A stretch of 64,000 bases of DNA from Peptoniphilus_B koenoeneniae (GCF_030812875.1 NZ_JAUSTN010000006.1:1-64000), one strand, 5' to 3'; counted from the stretch's first letter, positions 9,910-18,923 are shown. The notes: a model not told the origin generated them from the letters alone. Made by a program: numbers and translations.

Positions 9910-11493
9910 TTATTTTACATTTTTAAATACATAGACTGCTTTTCTAGCATTGTCCCATTCTATTGTTTGGTTTTTGCCATCTTTAATATCTCCATGACTT
10001 GCTCCAAAAGCTTTAGCAATATTTGAAATTGAAGCATGAATTCTTCCATTTATAATCACTGGCTTAACATCTGAATTGTAGACCTTTCCATCTGAATCTT
10101 TCATAACACCAGTATCAATATTTAGTCTTAATGTCTTTTTAGCTAAGATATTATTCTCTTTGTTTGAGAAAATGGCTTCACGAGTAGAGTTGTCATACTC
10201 AACATTAAAACCTAGAGTATAAGCAATATATCTTACTGGAATCATAGTTCTTCCTTGATCCACATAAGTTTTTACATCCATGTAGACTGTTGTCTTACCA
10301 TCTTTGTTGATAATGTTATAAAAGTTTTTGTCTACTTGAAAAACTGCAAATTCTTTTTCATCTTTAACTTGTTTTTTGCCTTGTTGTTCCTCTTGCTTTT
10401 TCATCTTGTTAAGATCAAATTGATTTAGAATATTCTTGTCATCAGCTTTTAAAAGTTCGTCCCACTTCTTATCTTGAGATTTCTTATCTTCTTTCTTCTC
10501 TTTGTTTTCTTTTTGGAGTTTTAGAAGTTCATCTAATTTCTTAGATAGGTCTTGGTTTAGGTTTTTTTCTTTTTCATCTTTAGCCTGCTTTTCAAGTTCT
10601 TCTTTAGCTTTTTTATTTGCTTCCTCGATTAACTTCTTTGCTTCTTCAATTTTCTTATTTAATTCTTCTTTTAGCTTTTTAATTTCTTCTTCAGAAGCTT
10701 TTTGTTTTTCTTCTAGTCCTTTAATCTTCTCTTCTAATTCTTTTTTCGTATTTTCAGAAGATTCTTTTAAGCTACCAATAGCCTTTTGAAGCTCTTCAAT
10801 TTTCTTAAAGCATTCTGACTTAGAATTTTCTGTTTCTTTCTTTTTAGACTCTAAGTCTTTTATCTTAGTATCTTTTTCATCAAGAGCTTTTTCTAAGTCC
10901 TTAATTTTATTATCTTTATCCTCAATTTCTTTAGTCTTCTTTGCAAGTTCTCCTTCTAAAGACTCAAGCTTTTCTTGCATTTCTTTGATTTTATTTTCGT
11001 TTTTATCTGTCTTTTCTTTCTCAGCTTCTAACTCCCATTTTGTAGATGAATAATCTTCTTTTAGTTTTGCATTTTCATCTTGTAATCTTTTTAATTCATC
11101 TTTAAGCTGAGTGATTTCTGATATTAGTTCATCATTATTGGAGTTTTTAAGATCCTCAATTTCTTTATTCAATTGAGCAATCTTATTATCTTTATCTCTA
11201 ATCTCTTCTTCTAGCTTAGCTTTTTCTTGTTTTAGTTTCTCTCCATTATCTTTGCAAGATTCTAACTTTTCCTTTAATTCATCTATCTTTGATTGGTCTT
11301 CTTGTTTCTTATCATTTAAGTCTTTAATCTGATTTTCTAAATCACTAATTTTACTAATAGAACTTTCTATCACTTTTTTACTACCATCTGTATCATCAGC
11401 TTTAGCTAGTACATTAGTAGTTGAGGTTGATGTTAAAACTAATAAAAGAGCCATAAAAAAGGCTCTTAGTCTGTTCGTATTAAATTTCTTCAT
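9910..11493 (-). CDS. Secreted long coiled-coil protein with C-terminal stalk (copper amine oxidase-like N) domain
   Basis: This 527-residue protein has a signal peptide ending near LAKADD. A continuous coiled coil follows, rich in Lys, Glu and Leu heptads (about 40-340), and then a linker. The C-terminal domain (about 385-525) contains the YVDQGRTMIPVRYIAYTLGF signature of the copper amine oxidase N-like or stalk domain, common in Gram-positive surface proteins. There is no LPXTG or membrane anchor, so attachment is probably non-covalent. It sits between the DUF4315 and CD1107 genes inside the transfer operon and overlaps the DUF4315 gene by 14 bases, so it is expressed with the transfer machine. 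A role in mating contact or as a spacer across the wall is plausible but inferred. It is not part of the usual CTn gene set I know. Confidence 0.75.
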   Translation of the reverse strand: MKKFNTNRLRAFFMALLLVLTSTSTTNVLAKADDTDGSKKVIESSISKISDLENQIKDLNDKKQEDQSKIDELKEKLESCKDNGEKLKQEKAKLEEEIRDKDNKIAQLNKEIEDLKNSNNDELISEITQLKDELKRLQDENAKLKEDYSSTKWELEAEKEKTDKNENKIKEMQEKLESLEGELAKKTKEIEDKDNKIKDLEKALDEKDTKIKDLESKKKETENSKSECFKKIEELQKAIGSLKESSENTKKELEEKIKGLEEKQKASEEEIKKLKEELNKKIEEAKKLIEEANKKAKEELEKQAKDEKEKNLNQDLSKKLDELLKLQKENKEKKEDKKSQDKKWDELLKADDKNILNQFDLNKMKKQEEQQGKKQVKDEKEFAVFQVDKNFYNIINKDGKTTVYMDVKTYVDQGRTMIPVRYIAYTLGFNVEYDNSTREAIFSNKENNILAKKTLRLNIDTGVMKDSDGKVYNSDVKPVIINGRIHASISNIAKAFGASHGDIKDGKNQTIEWDNARKAVYVFKNVK

Positions 11494-11719
11494 TATGAAT
11501 GTTCTCCTTTTCTTTTAATTTTTCTTCTCTTTTTCTATCATTGATTTTCTCCATTAATTCTTCCAAGCTAATATTGTTCCTCCTAAGAGTTACAATTATT
11601 TCTTCATTTTCAACTTGTATTTCTTCATCGCAAATTTCTTTATATTTTGCATTTAAATCTTTCAATTTCTCTTCCATTTTTTTCTTTTTATTCCTAATAC
11701 TTATAAGTTTTCTGTTCAC
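11480..11719 (-). CDS. DUF4315 family small coiled-coil protein
   Basis: This 79-residue cytoplasmic protein has a coiled coil followed by IVTLRRNNISLEELMEKI, matching the small DUF4315 proteins found between the wall hydrolase and CD1107 in CTn elements. I start it at the GTG at 11719, preceded by GGGAGA at good spacing. An in-frame extension to 11773 would overlap the upstream hydrolase gene and has no ribosome site. Function is unknown. The stop overlaps the start of the secreted coiled-coil gene, so the two are translationally coupled. Confidence 0.75.
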   Translation of the reverse strand: MNRKLISIRNKKKKMEEKLKDLNAKYKEICDEEIQVENEEIIVTLRRNNISLEELMEKINDRKREEKLKEKENIHNEEI

Positions 11720-11733
11720 ATAATATCTCCCTT

Positions 11734-14313
11734 CTATCTTGGTCTTCCAAAACCATAAAAGTGTGATTTCCAATATTTTGAATTTATTGATGTGTATTGA
11801 ATTGGATCTCCTGCGTGAATCATCATTCCGTTACCTGCGTATATTCCTACGTGAGATATTGGTGTTCCACTGTTATATGTTGAGTGGAAAAATATAATAT
11901 CTCCAGGTTGAGCTTCACTTGGACTTACTGGATTACAATAGTCTTTGTATATTCTCCATGCAGTTGTTCTTGGCATTCTCTTTACACCAGACTTTGTAAA
12001 TGACCAACATACAAATCCTGAGCAGTCAAAGTTAGATGGTCCACTTGCTCCAAACACATATCTTTTACCTATATGTTTTTCTGCTTCATTAAAAAGAGCC
12101 TTGGCAGTAGCTGAATCAAAAGCAAGACCAGGATTGCCAAAGTTTGGATTGTCTACTATTTCTCCTAAGTCCCCATTACCTGATCCAAAAACATCTCCCA
12201 TATTCCCCTTAGCTTCAAGAAGAGCTTCATAATGAACTACATTGTCTGGATAATCTTTAAATATTTCCCTAACAACTTCATCCATTTCTTTTTTATTTAA
12301 AGTTACAATTAACTTTTTATATTCGTACTCTTCTTTTTCATACCTAGTATAAGGATTACCACGACTATCATATCTAGTTCTTGCTACTGTTCTTGTTCTA
12401 ATTTCGATTTCTTCCTTAAAATCAAGCTTATACATTTTATCGAAAAGCTCTTTTAAAATTCCTTTTACTTCAGATGCTGATTTTACTTCACCACATCTTG
12501 AAGTTATATAGGATAGAAGTTCATGGGTATTATGACCAATTTCTCCTTCTTTGTTTATGATATATTCGTCATATCCAGGATGACTTGTTTTTACACTTTC
12601 GATTTGTGATTGTAGGTCATATTCCATTGACGAAAATTCTTGATTTACTTCATTTAGAACTGTATCTTGTGATAGGTATGTTGTTGTCATTACTGAGTTT
12701 ACTGAATTACTTAGTCCACTCATACCAACACTTCCACCACCAATCATGATTGATAGCATAAGACCTAGTCCTATTACTAGAAATAGAACCATTTTACTTT
12801 TTCTTACGATTAGATCTTTAGAAGCCTTACCTAAACTTAAAATAGCTTTTTTAACTCTATCTACAAGTCTTGTTTCGTGCTTTTTAGCTATCATGCTCTT
12901 CATTTGTTTTCTCTGGTAAAACTTCTTAAATCTATTTTTCTTGATATAAGCATCTGACTTTTTTAAATCTTCCAAGCCACTTTTAAACTCCAACTTGCTT
13001 TTTCTCTTTCTTATTTTCTTATCAAGTTTAGATAGCTTTTTTAAGGACTTTTTCTTTTTATCTAGCTTATACTTCCTTATTCCATGCTGGAGCTTAGAGC
13101 TTACATTAGCGGCCTTTTCTCCAGATTCTACACCAGTATTGTCAGATCCTGAACTTAGATAATCTCTCACTAACTCTGAGGACTTAGCTCCAGATAATAA
13201 AACCCCAGAAGATAGACTTCCTTTAGTTTTATTCTTTAAGATATTATCCTTTAGCTTGCTTTTAGACTTTTCAAGCTCTCCAATCTTTTTATCTGAGATA
13301 AAGTCCTTAACATCTTGTGCCTTCTTAGAATCTTTCGTTGTAACTTTCTTAGATTCATTTTTTAAGTCATCGATTTTCTTTCGAGTGAATTTATCACTTT
13401 CATAATTTTTTCTCTTATAGTAAGTCTTCTTTTTATTAACTTTCTTTTGTTCTGAAGGTTTAAGGCTTGTTTCCTTTTCATCCTTTATAAATTCTTGATT
13501 ATTGTCTTTAAACTCAGGGTTATCAAAAGTTTTATCTGTATCAACTTCGCTTAGCTTATTTTCTTTATCTATTTCATTAGAAATTTTTCCCTTATCTCTA
13601 AACTTTTTTTCTTGATAAAGCTTTTGCTTTTGCTTTTTATCGATATTAGTATTACTCTCGTTCTTGTTTTCTTCATCTAAAACATGCTTATCTTTTCTAT
13701 ATATTCTCTTGCTTTTCTTTGCTACAACAGGTTTACCTTCACTTGTGTGGATTCGCTTAGACTCTTTCTCGTTGATTTTGTCTTGGAATTTATCTTTACT
13801 ATGGATAAGTTTATCCTCATAATTTTTAAGAACTTGTCTTTTACTTGATGCCTTATTATTGCTTATTGGTTGAGCCTTAGCTGAAATATCATCTGTTGTT
13901 AGTTTATTAGAATTAATATTTCTACTATTTTCACTACCAAAATTTACCTTTTTAAAGTCTACATCTAAGTCTTCATCAAGTTTAAAGCTTTCATCTGTTC
14001 TTAATTCAAGATTAGCTTGTTTTGTTTCTCCAGCCTTATACTTATTTTCTAAAACTTCGTTTTTAATTCTTTCCTTGTTTTTAGACTTCTGAAAATCTTT
14101 TAGTTTATCTTGTTTTTGATCTTTAGATAATACATTCTCATGAATAAGTTTAGATTCTTTTTCTGAAATTTTATCTCCGAACCTATCCTTAGTCTTAATA
14201 ATCTTATTGGTATAATCATCTGAATGAACAAGTTTACTATCAATATTCTTTTCAGGAGCGTCCCTATTTCGTATAATTTTCTTTTGAAAATCTTTTTTTA
14301 GTTTTTTATCCAT
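11734..14313 (-). CDS. CD1108-family NlpC/P60 peptidoglycan hydrolase of the transfer apparatus
   Basis: This 859-residue protein is the VirB1-like wall-opening enzyme. The first 480 residues are highly charged, Lys-rich and cytoplasmic, with two related segments (about 28-60 and 167-190) sharing KxxDKIxEKESKxIH. One membrane span (VLFLVIGLGLMLSIMIGGG, near 520) anchors it. The extracellular part ends in an NlpC/P60 domain (about 740-859) with catalytic Cys in NFDCSGFV near 765 and His in ISHVGIYAG near 817. The domain usually cleaves gamma-D-Glu-diamino acid bonds in stem peptides. No separate lysozyme-like domain is obvious, unlike Tn916 CwlT. It follows virB4 by 7 bases. Family assignment is firm; the role of the basic N-terminal half is not known. 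Confidence 0.9.
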   Translation of the reverse strand: MDKKLKKDFQKKIIRNRDAPEKNIDSKLVHSDDYTNKIIKTKDRFGDKISEKESKLIHENVLSKDQKQDKLKDFQKSKNKERIKNEVLENKYKAGETKQANLELRTDESFKLDEDLDVDFKKVNFGSENSRNINSNKLTTDDISAKAQPISNNKASSKRQVLKNYEDKLIHSKDKFQDKINEKESKRIHTSEGKPVVAKKSKRIYRKDKHVLDEENKNESNTNIDKKQKQKLYQEKKFRDKGKISNEIDKENKLSEVDTDKTFDNPEFKDNNQEFIKDEKETSLKPSEQKKVNKKKTYYKRKNYESDKFTRKKIDDLKNESKKVTTKDSKKAQDVKDFISDKKIGELEKSKSKLKDNILKNKTKGSLSSGVLLSGAKSSELVRDYLSSGSDNTGVESGEKAANVSSKLQHGIRKYKLDKKKKSLKKLSKLDKKIRKRKSKLEFKSGLEDLKKSDAYIKKNRFKKFYQRKQMKSMIAKKHETRLVDRVKKAILSLGKASKDLIVRKSKMVLFLVIGLGLMLSIMIGGGSVGMSGLSNSVNSVMTTTYLSQDTVLNEVNQEFSSMEYDLQSQIESVKTSHPGYDEYIINKEGEIGHNTHELLSYITSRCGEVKSASEVKGILKELFDKMYKLDFKEEIEIRTRTVARTRYDSRGNPYTRYEKEEYEYKKLIVTLNKKEMDEVVREIFKDYPDNVVHYEALLEAKGNMGDVFGSGNGDLGEIVDNPNFGNPGLAFDSATAKALFNEAEKHIGKRYVFGASGPSNFDCSGFVCWSFTKSGVKRMPRTTAWRIYKDYCNPVSPSEAQPGDIIFFHSTYNSGTPISHVGIYAGNGMMIHAGDPIQYTSINSKYWKSHFYGFGRPR

Positions 14314-14320
14314 ATCACAC

Positions 14321-16744
14321 CTACTTAGCTTCTTCTGGTTTTGTTGTCATTAGCTTATATAGCATGGTGTCTTTAGGGAATTTATCAATAAATGGAACAA
14401 TAGTATTTCCGAAGAATAATAGTCCCTCACCTGCGTTTGAATTAGTAATATAGTTTAACTGATAAGGCGATATTTTTAATTTCTTAGCAAGAATATCTCT
14501 ATCTCCAGATGCTTGATTTAACATTAGAACAAAGTCTGTATTATCAAAGATATTTTCAATTTCCTGACTTGTTAAAAGGTCTTTTACGTTTTGTGTTATA
14601 CCTGTTGGAATACCTCCCCATTTTCTAAATCTTTTCCAGATTTCTACTGAATATGAAGCAGTTTGTGGGTCTTTTAATAAAAGGTGGAACTCATCTATAT
14701 AGTATCTTGTAGACTTGCTTCCTCTATTAAGGGAAACCTTGTTCCAAACCTGGTCTTGAATTACAAGCATACCTATTTTTTTAAGTTGTGTTCCTAGCTC
14801 TTTTATATCAAAACAGAGCAGTTGCCTATTTAGGTCAACATTTGACCTATTATTAAATACATTAAGACTTCCCTTAACATAAATTTCCATTTCTGTTGCG
14901 AGCTTTCTACCAACTCCCTCTTCTTGAGATAGGAGCATATCGTATAAATCTCCTAATATAGGCATATTTTCTGGTTTTGGGTCTTCAAAATACTTTTGAT
15001 ATATCTTTGGTAAGCACCTATCTATAACAGATTTTTCTGCAGCAGTAAGACCAGATCCTCCTACTACAAGTTCAAGCATAGACATTATGAAATTTGCCTT
15101 ATCCTTTAAAGGTGCGTCCCCATCTCCATAGTTCATATTAATATCTAATGGATTTAGATAGTCCTTTGACTTTGCCGAAACTTTAATAACTTCTCCATTA
15201 AATTGTTTTACAAGGTTTGAATACTCGCCTTCAGGATCACAAATAATTACATCATCGTCTGTTACAAGAATTGCATTTGCCATCTCTCTCTTTGCTGAGA
15301 AAGATTTACCAGAACCTGGTGTACCTAATATTAGTCCGTTAGGGTTCTTAAGTTTCTTTCTATCTGCCATAATCAAGTTTTGGCTAAGGGCATTTAATCC
15401 ATAGTACAAAGAATTTGCTGAATCAATAAATAGCTCTTCTGTTGTAAAAGGCATAAATACTGCCGTTGATGATGAAGTTAAAAATCTTTTTATCTCGACT
15501 TGATTAAGTCCTAGAGGTAAGACAGAAACGAGTCCTTGCTCTTGTTGATGAGATAATCTTTTTACCTGACAATTATGTCTGTTAGCAATTGATGAAATTT
15601 GAGCAATTGTATTTTCTAATTTTTGATTAGTTCTAGCAAAATTCATCATTACAATGGTAACTACAAAGAGCCTTTCATCTCTATTTTGTAGGTCAGATAA
15701 CATGGACTTAACATCAGCTCCAAAAGTATTTATATCTGAAGGAATAATATCCATATCATATCCAGCACGAACTGCTTTCTTTTGTTCTTCAATTTTCATT
15801 CTATCCAGGTCTGTGTTTTTTCTCTTAATGAGTTTAATGGCTTCTGCTTGTTCAACTACATCTATATGAAAAGCTACATAAATATTATCATCAATATCTA
15901 AAAACTCAGATAACATTCTGTCTGATAACTCGCTTGCTAGTATTTGAAAATGGCTTACTGCTCCAATGAATTTCCCAAATTTAAAATTATTTGCTGGTGC
16001 AAAGTTAAAGATATTGGGAGTTATATGTGACTTTGTAGACTCTTTCTTCTTCAAATCTTTATATGAAAAATCAAAGTTTTTGTCTGGATTTAACATATCG
16101 TGAACAAGTCTTAGTCTTTCTTCGCCATCAAGACTCTCTGCTCTTACTCCCATAGATTTAAAGTTAGATAAAATATCTACTTCAAGTCTATTTAACTTTG
16201 CTCTTGCTTGCTCTAGGTTATCGGCTTCTGTGGTAAAGGTTATATACTTCATCTTTTTAAGTCCGTTATTCCCCTTTGCAAGTTGAAGCTTTAACATCTC
16301 CCTAAACTCTTTTCTTACATCGTCATAGAAGTCTCCCTTATCAGCAATTTTAATTGCATCTTGTAGGTCTTTATTTCTTCCTAATTGATTTACATATGAA
16401 AGTTCAATGTGGACACTTGGATCAAAAGAATTTAAAAAGTTGGCAAATTGGTTAAAGATTAAATCTCTATCTTCTTCCAATGCCAACTGGTAATTTATAT
16501 CTTGAAATGAAATTGTCTTTGAATAATTTTTTTCATCTAACTGGCAAATGCCCTCTGGTAACATTCTTATATAGGGAATAGTATCCTCAACTGTAAATCT
16601 CTTTTTCTCTTTCTTTAAAAGTACACTTAGAAGACTATTTGTTGGATCTTTCTTTGCTTTTAGCCTTCTTACTTCCTTGCGGTCTTTTTTTAATTGTTTT
16701 TCCCTTAGATTTAAGTCGCTTATTTGCTTTTTTCTTTGCTTCAA
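14321..16744 (-). CDS. VirB4-type conjugation ATPase
   Basis: This 807-residue ATPase energises the type IV secretion channel at the inner face of the membrane. The N-terminal half holds the CagE/TrbE/VirB4 domain with TKTISFQDINYQL-like sequence. The C-terminal RecA-like domain has Walker A GTPGSGKS near 476, VIICDPEGEY near 500 and Walker B YYIDEFHLL near 685. Translation starts at a TTG (16744) with AAGGAGG 6 bases upstream, which makes the long overlap (110 bases) with prgI look real rather than an annotation error. The lysine-rich N-terminus lies in this overlap. It works with VirB6, PrgI and VirD4 encoded nearby. Confidence 0.93.
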   Translation of the reverse strand: MKQRKKQISDLNLREKQLKKDRKEVRRLKAKKDPTNSLLSVLLKKEKKRFTVEDTIPYIRMLPEGICQLDEKNYSKTISFQDINYQLALEEDRDLIFNQFANFLNSFDPSVHIELSYVNQLGRNKDLQDAIKIADKGDFYDDVRKEFREMLKLQLAKGNNGLKKMKYITFTTEADNLEQARAKLNRLEVDILSNFKSMGVRAESLDGEERLRLVHDMLNPDKNFDFSYKDLKKKESTKSHITPNIFNFAPANNFKFGKFIGAVSHFQILASELSDRMLSEFLDIDDNIYVAFHIDVVEQAEAIKLIKRKNTDLDRMKIEEQKKAVRAGYDMDIIPSDINTFGADVKSMLSDLQNRDERLFVVTIVMMNFARTNQKLENTIAQISSIANRHNCQVKRLSHQQEQGLVSVLPLGLNQVEIKRFLTSSSTAVFMPFTTEELFIDSANSLYYGLNALSQNLIMADRKKLKNPNGLILGTPGSGKSFSAKREMANAILVTDDDVIICDPEGEYSNLVKQFNGEVIKVSAKSKDYLNPLDINMNYGDGDAPLKDKANFIMSMLELVVGGSGLTAAEKSVIDRCLPKIYQKYFEDPKPENMPILGDLYDMLLSQEEGVGRKLATEMEIYVKGSLNVFNNRSNVDLNRQLLCFDIKELGTQLKKIGMLVIQDQVWNKVSLNRGSKSTRYYIDEFHLLLKDPQTASYSVEIWKRFRKWGGIPTGITQNVKDLLTSQEIENIFDNTDFVLMLNQASGDRDILAKKLKISPYQLNYITNSNAGEGLLFFGNTIVPFIDKFPKDTMLYKLMTTKPEEAK

Positions 16745-17045
16745 GGTATGCCTCCTTTCTTATTCTCTTAGTTGGTTGATATAACTTGTGAAGATAGAAA
16801 AATTTAAAATATTTTTCAAAAGTTAAGGTATCTTTTTCATATAAGGTTATAAAAAAGATTGGCAGGGTTACTATTAGCATTACAATAATTGAAACATCAT
16901 TGGGTAGATATTTCTTCATAAATAAATAGGTTGGTATGCCAATTAGTCCTGCCACAGAAAAACCTATAAGTTGCCTTTTAGTTAAGTTAAAGGCAACCTT
17001 TGTTTTAATCTTGTCCAAATCTTTTGGTATTGGTACATATGCCAT
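16635..17045 (-). CDS. PrgI family membrane protein (VirB3-like)
   Basis: This 136-residue protein begins AYVPIPKDLDKIKTK, the PrgI-family opening. It has two closely spaced membrane spans (about 28-46 and 50-67) and a conserved segment around YEKDTLTFEKYFK. A lysine-rich C-terminal tail is encoded in the region that also encodes the start of VirB4. PrgI proteins precede VirB4 in Gram-positive type IV systems and fill the place of VirB3. Its start has a GGGAGATT ribosome site, and its ATG lies one base beyond the stop of the preceding small membrane gene. Confidence 0.88.
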   Translation of the reverse strand: MAYVPIPKDLDKIKTKVAFNLTKRQLIGFSVAGLIGIPTYLFMKKYLPNDVSIIVMLIVTLPIFFITLYEKDTLTFEKYFKFFYLHKLYQPTKRIRKEAYLEAKKKANKRLKSKGKTIKKRPQGSKKAKSKERSNK

Positions 17046-17046
17046 T

Positions 17047-17337
17047 TTAATCTCCCTCTACTTCTTCTTTGGAAAGTTCAAGTATATGGTCATAATTAGA
17101 TGTTGTTTCTTCTTCTAGGTAGCTAATTCTTTCTTCTAATTCTTCTTGTTTTTCTTCATTTCTGTCATTGTATTCTCCTTGATACATAACAAATTCATTG
17201 TGACATCTTCCTAGCCTATTTATTCTTTTCTTTAAGTTTCTAATCTCTTCATTCCTGTTTTTCTCTTTTAAGATTTCATAAGTTCCTCCCAATAAAATTC
17301 CAAGTCCCAATAAAGCACAATTTTTCTTTTTTAACAT
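17047..17337 (-). CDS. Small membrane-anchored coiled-coil protein
   Basis: This 96-residue protein has an N-terminal membrane segment (CALLGLGILLGGTYEIL). A charged helical region follows with a predicted coiled coil around NEEKQEELEERISYLEEE. It has AGGAGGAATAA before its ATG and sits between virB6 and prgI in the transfer operon. I do not recognise a family. A structural or assembly role in the transfer complex is suggested only by position. Confidence 0.65.
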   Translation of the reverse strand: MLKKKNCALLGLGILLGGTYEILKEKNRNEEIRNLKKRINRLGRCHNEFVMYQGEYNDRNEEKQEELEERISYLEEETTSNYDHILELSKEEVEGD

Positions 17338-17346
17338 TTATTCCTC

Positions 17347-18210
17347 CTAGTGTGTATTCATAATACTTTTTGCAACTGTTCCACTCTTAAACATCATAAG
17401 TCCAAGTAGTAGAGCATATCCTAATATACTAAACAAGCTTGCGTGAATATCTGTAACCTGTACCGTTCTTATTAAAACGGTGTAGATACCTAAACATACC
17501 ATCAAAAACAAACCTTGTAGTCCCAAGGCAAAAAGTCCCTTGATATAATTTGTTCCAATCTGACCCCATTCTTTATTTCCCATAGTCGCAAATGGTATGG
17601 ATGATACTGATGAGTAGACATATATTTCAAACATACGCCCATATACTATTAAGGTAATAGTTAATGATATACATTGAATTGCAATCCTCACTAGGCTTGT
17701 TTCAACTAATATCATTATTAATGCACCAACATCTTTTTCTTTTAATGTATCAACCATTGCAACTATCTGATCTCCTGAAACAGTGGCAGAAGTAGTGATT
17801 ACCCCTGCCGCTTTGTTTACAAGATTTTGTGCCACATCAAAGACTGCCATTGAAAATTCAAAGGCATGGCTTGCAAGGTAGACTGCTATAAACATCTTTA
17901 TAATGTATTTGAAAAACTCAAAAGTATCTGTATCGTGCATATTATTCTTTTGCATAACCATATTTATGAGTTCAATACATAAAACTGCTGTTATAATAAG
18001 CCCTGCTATTGGAACAATCACATTATCATTAATGCTTTTTATGAAGTTATATACTTCTCCATTCCAACCCATTGGCGTCTTTCCAACATCAGTTGCAATA
18101 ACTCCTACCTTGTCATTTATATCTAAGAACATGGACTCAAGATTTGCTTTGATACCTCCGAGTAGCATATCCTTAAAAAATTCAGTTAGCTTGTCAAAGA
18201 TACCAAACAT
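17347..18210 (-). CDS. VirB6/TrbL-like conjugal transfer protein, CD1112 family
   Basis: This 287-residue polytopic protein has about six hydrophobic segments and an N-terminal amphipathic stretch (FDKLTEFFKDML). The sequence around VGVIATDVGKTPMGWNGEVYNFI is typical of the CD1112 family in CTn elements. It forms part of the inner-membrane channel next to VirB4. The gene is preceded by AGGAG and follows Maff2 by 10 bases in the same operon. Assignment rests on sequence style and synteny. Confidence 0.85.
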   Translation of the reverse strand: MFGIFDKLTEFFKDMLLGGIKANLESMFLDINDKVGVIATDVGKTPMGWNGEVYNFIKSINDNVIVPIAGLIITAVLCIELINMVMQKNNMHDTDTFEFFKYIIKMFIAVYLASHAFEFSMAVFDVAQNLVNKAAGVITTSATVSGDQIVAMVDTLKEKDVGALIMILVETSLVRIAIQCISLTITLIVYGRMFEIYVYSSVSSIPFATMGNKEWGQIGTNYIKGLFALGLQGLFLMVCLGIYTVLIRTVQVTDIHASLFSILGYALLLGLMMFKSGTVAKSIMNTH

Positions 18211-18220
18211 AGACTTTCTC

Positions 18221-18436
18221 CTATTTTAAAGCATTTGCAAGTAGTGGAATTAATTTGATACCGATTAGCACAATTCCTCCACCAGCCATAAGCTGCTTAA
18301 TACCTTGAGATTTAGCACCAGGGTTATCATTACCATAACCTTCCATTAAGTTAATAACTCCCCATGCTCCTAAACCTGCACCAATTGCAGTTACAAGTGT
18401 TTTTAAAACTCCAACTCCAGCTGTAAAAAATTCCAT
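18221..18436 (-). CDS. Maff2 family small membrane protein (pilin-like position)
   Basis: This 71-residue protein has two hydrophobic helices around a Gly-rich loop. It contains WGVINLMEGYGNDNPG and KSQGIKQLMAGGG, the hallmarks of Maff2 proteins in CTn elements. Size, topology and position before VirB6 resemble VirB2 pilins, which is an inference. The gene is intact here. A second copy at 24305-24463 lacks the second helix. It starts 2 bases after the ssb stop, so the two are coupled. Confidence 0.88.
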   Translation of the reverse strand: MEFFTAGVGVLKTLVTAIGAGLGAWGVINLMEGYGNDNPGAKSQGIKQLMAGGGIVLIGIKLIPLLANALK

Positions 18437-18437
18437 A

Positions 18438-18749
18438 TTATTCCTCCTCGTTTTCTTTCTTATTTTCTATTTTGTTTAGTGATTTAACTATAAAATTCTT
18501 GTAGACCTTATCTCCTTTTTTGTTTTCTTTGAAATATCCAAAGACATGGATCAGATCTCCTTTTTCAAATTCTTTTGCAATTTCTACCTTTTCTCCATAT
18601 ACTGAGCAATTTGTATATTCTTTGTCTTTTCCATATTTTTTTACAAGAGCAAAATTTGCTACTTGAACACTTTCTCCATCTTTTTCAAATTCTGAAAATT
18701 CAGCTTCCTTAACTAAATTTGCATTAATATTTATCATTTCTCTATCCAT
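18438..18749 (-). CDS. ssb: Small single-stranded DNA-binding protein (OB fold), copy 1
   Basis: This 103-residue protein has the layout of an SSB OB fold: ININANLVKEAEF, then SVQVANFALVKKYG, NCSVYGEKVEIAKEF and KGDLIHVFGYFKEN. It lacks the long acidic-tipped tail of housekeeping SSB but ends in Glu-rich residues. It probably coats the transferred or replicating strand of the element. It is preceded by AAGGAGAAG and by a leader peptide and hairpin. Copy 2 at 24465 differs at only three residues by eye. Confidence 0.8.
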   Translation of the reverse strand: MDREMININANLVKEAEFSEFEKDGESVQVANFALVKKYGKDKEYTNCSVYGEKVEIAKEFEKGDLIHVFGYFKENKKGDKVYKNFIVKSLNKIENKKENEEE

Positions 18750-18788
18750 TAATTTCTTCTCCTTAATCTATAAATTTCAATTAAAAAA

Positions 18789-18813
18789 GCGACTGAACCT
18801 ATATTTCAATCGC
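18789..18813 (-). terminator. Hairpin between the leader peptide and ssb copy 1
   Basis: On the minus strand GCGATTGAA pairs with TTCAGTCGC and is followed by six T, directly before the ssb ribosome site. It lies downstream of an 8-codon leader frame, so it has the arrangement of a translation-coupled attenuator. The same structure is present in the duplicate. Confidence 0.65.
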
Positions 18814-18838
18814 TAAATGTCTTATATATTAAATTGTT

Positions 18839-18865
18839 TTAAGTGGGACTTCTTATCCTTACCAT
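18839..18865 (-). CDS. Eight-codon leader peptide (MVRIRSPT) before ssb copy 1
   Basis: A short frame starts at ATG 18865 after TTAGGAGGTTAAA, a very strong ribosome site, and ends at TAA. It lies between two hairpins with U tracts. The codons for MVRIRSPT are identical in the duplicate at 24866-24892. This is consistent with, but does not prove, a leader whose translation controls the second hairpin. Confidence 0.5.
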   Translation of the reverse strand: MVRIRSPT

Positions 18866-18895
18866 TTTAACCTCCTAATTTTGAGTATAAAAAAA

Positions 18896-18923
18896 GACGA
18901 TAGAGTTTTTAATTTCTATCGCC
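18896..18923 (-). terminator. GACGATAGA-type hairpin before the ssb leader
   Basis: GGCGATAGAAATT pairs with the ACTCTATCGTC arm on the minus strand and is followed by seven T. It ends about 15 bases before the leader ribosome site. It belongs to a hairpin family also seen at 21068, 23130, 24923, 27207 and 45953. Confidence 0.7.

Larger units (their letters stand above)
18294..18904. repeat. 611-bp direct repeat, copy 1
   Basis: This segment matches 24321-24931 with only scattered substitutions and no indels; start codons, the leader and hairpins all sit at the same offsets. It carries the first two thirds of maff2, complete ssb, the leader peptide and both hairpins. Copy 2 is displaced by 6027 bases in the same orientation. 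The pair could recombine and excise the cargo between them. Confidence 0.9.
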
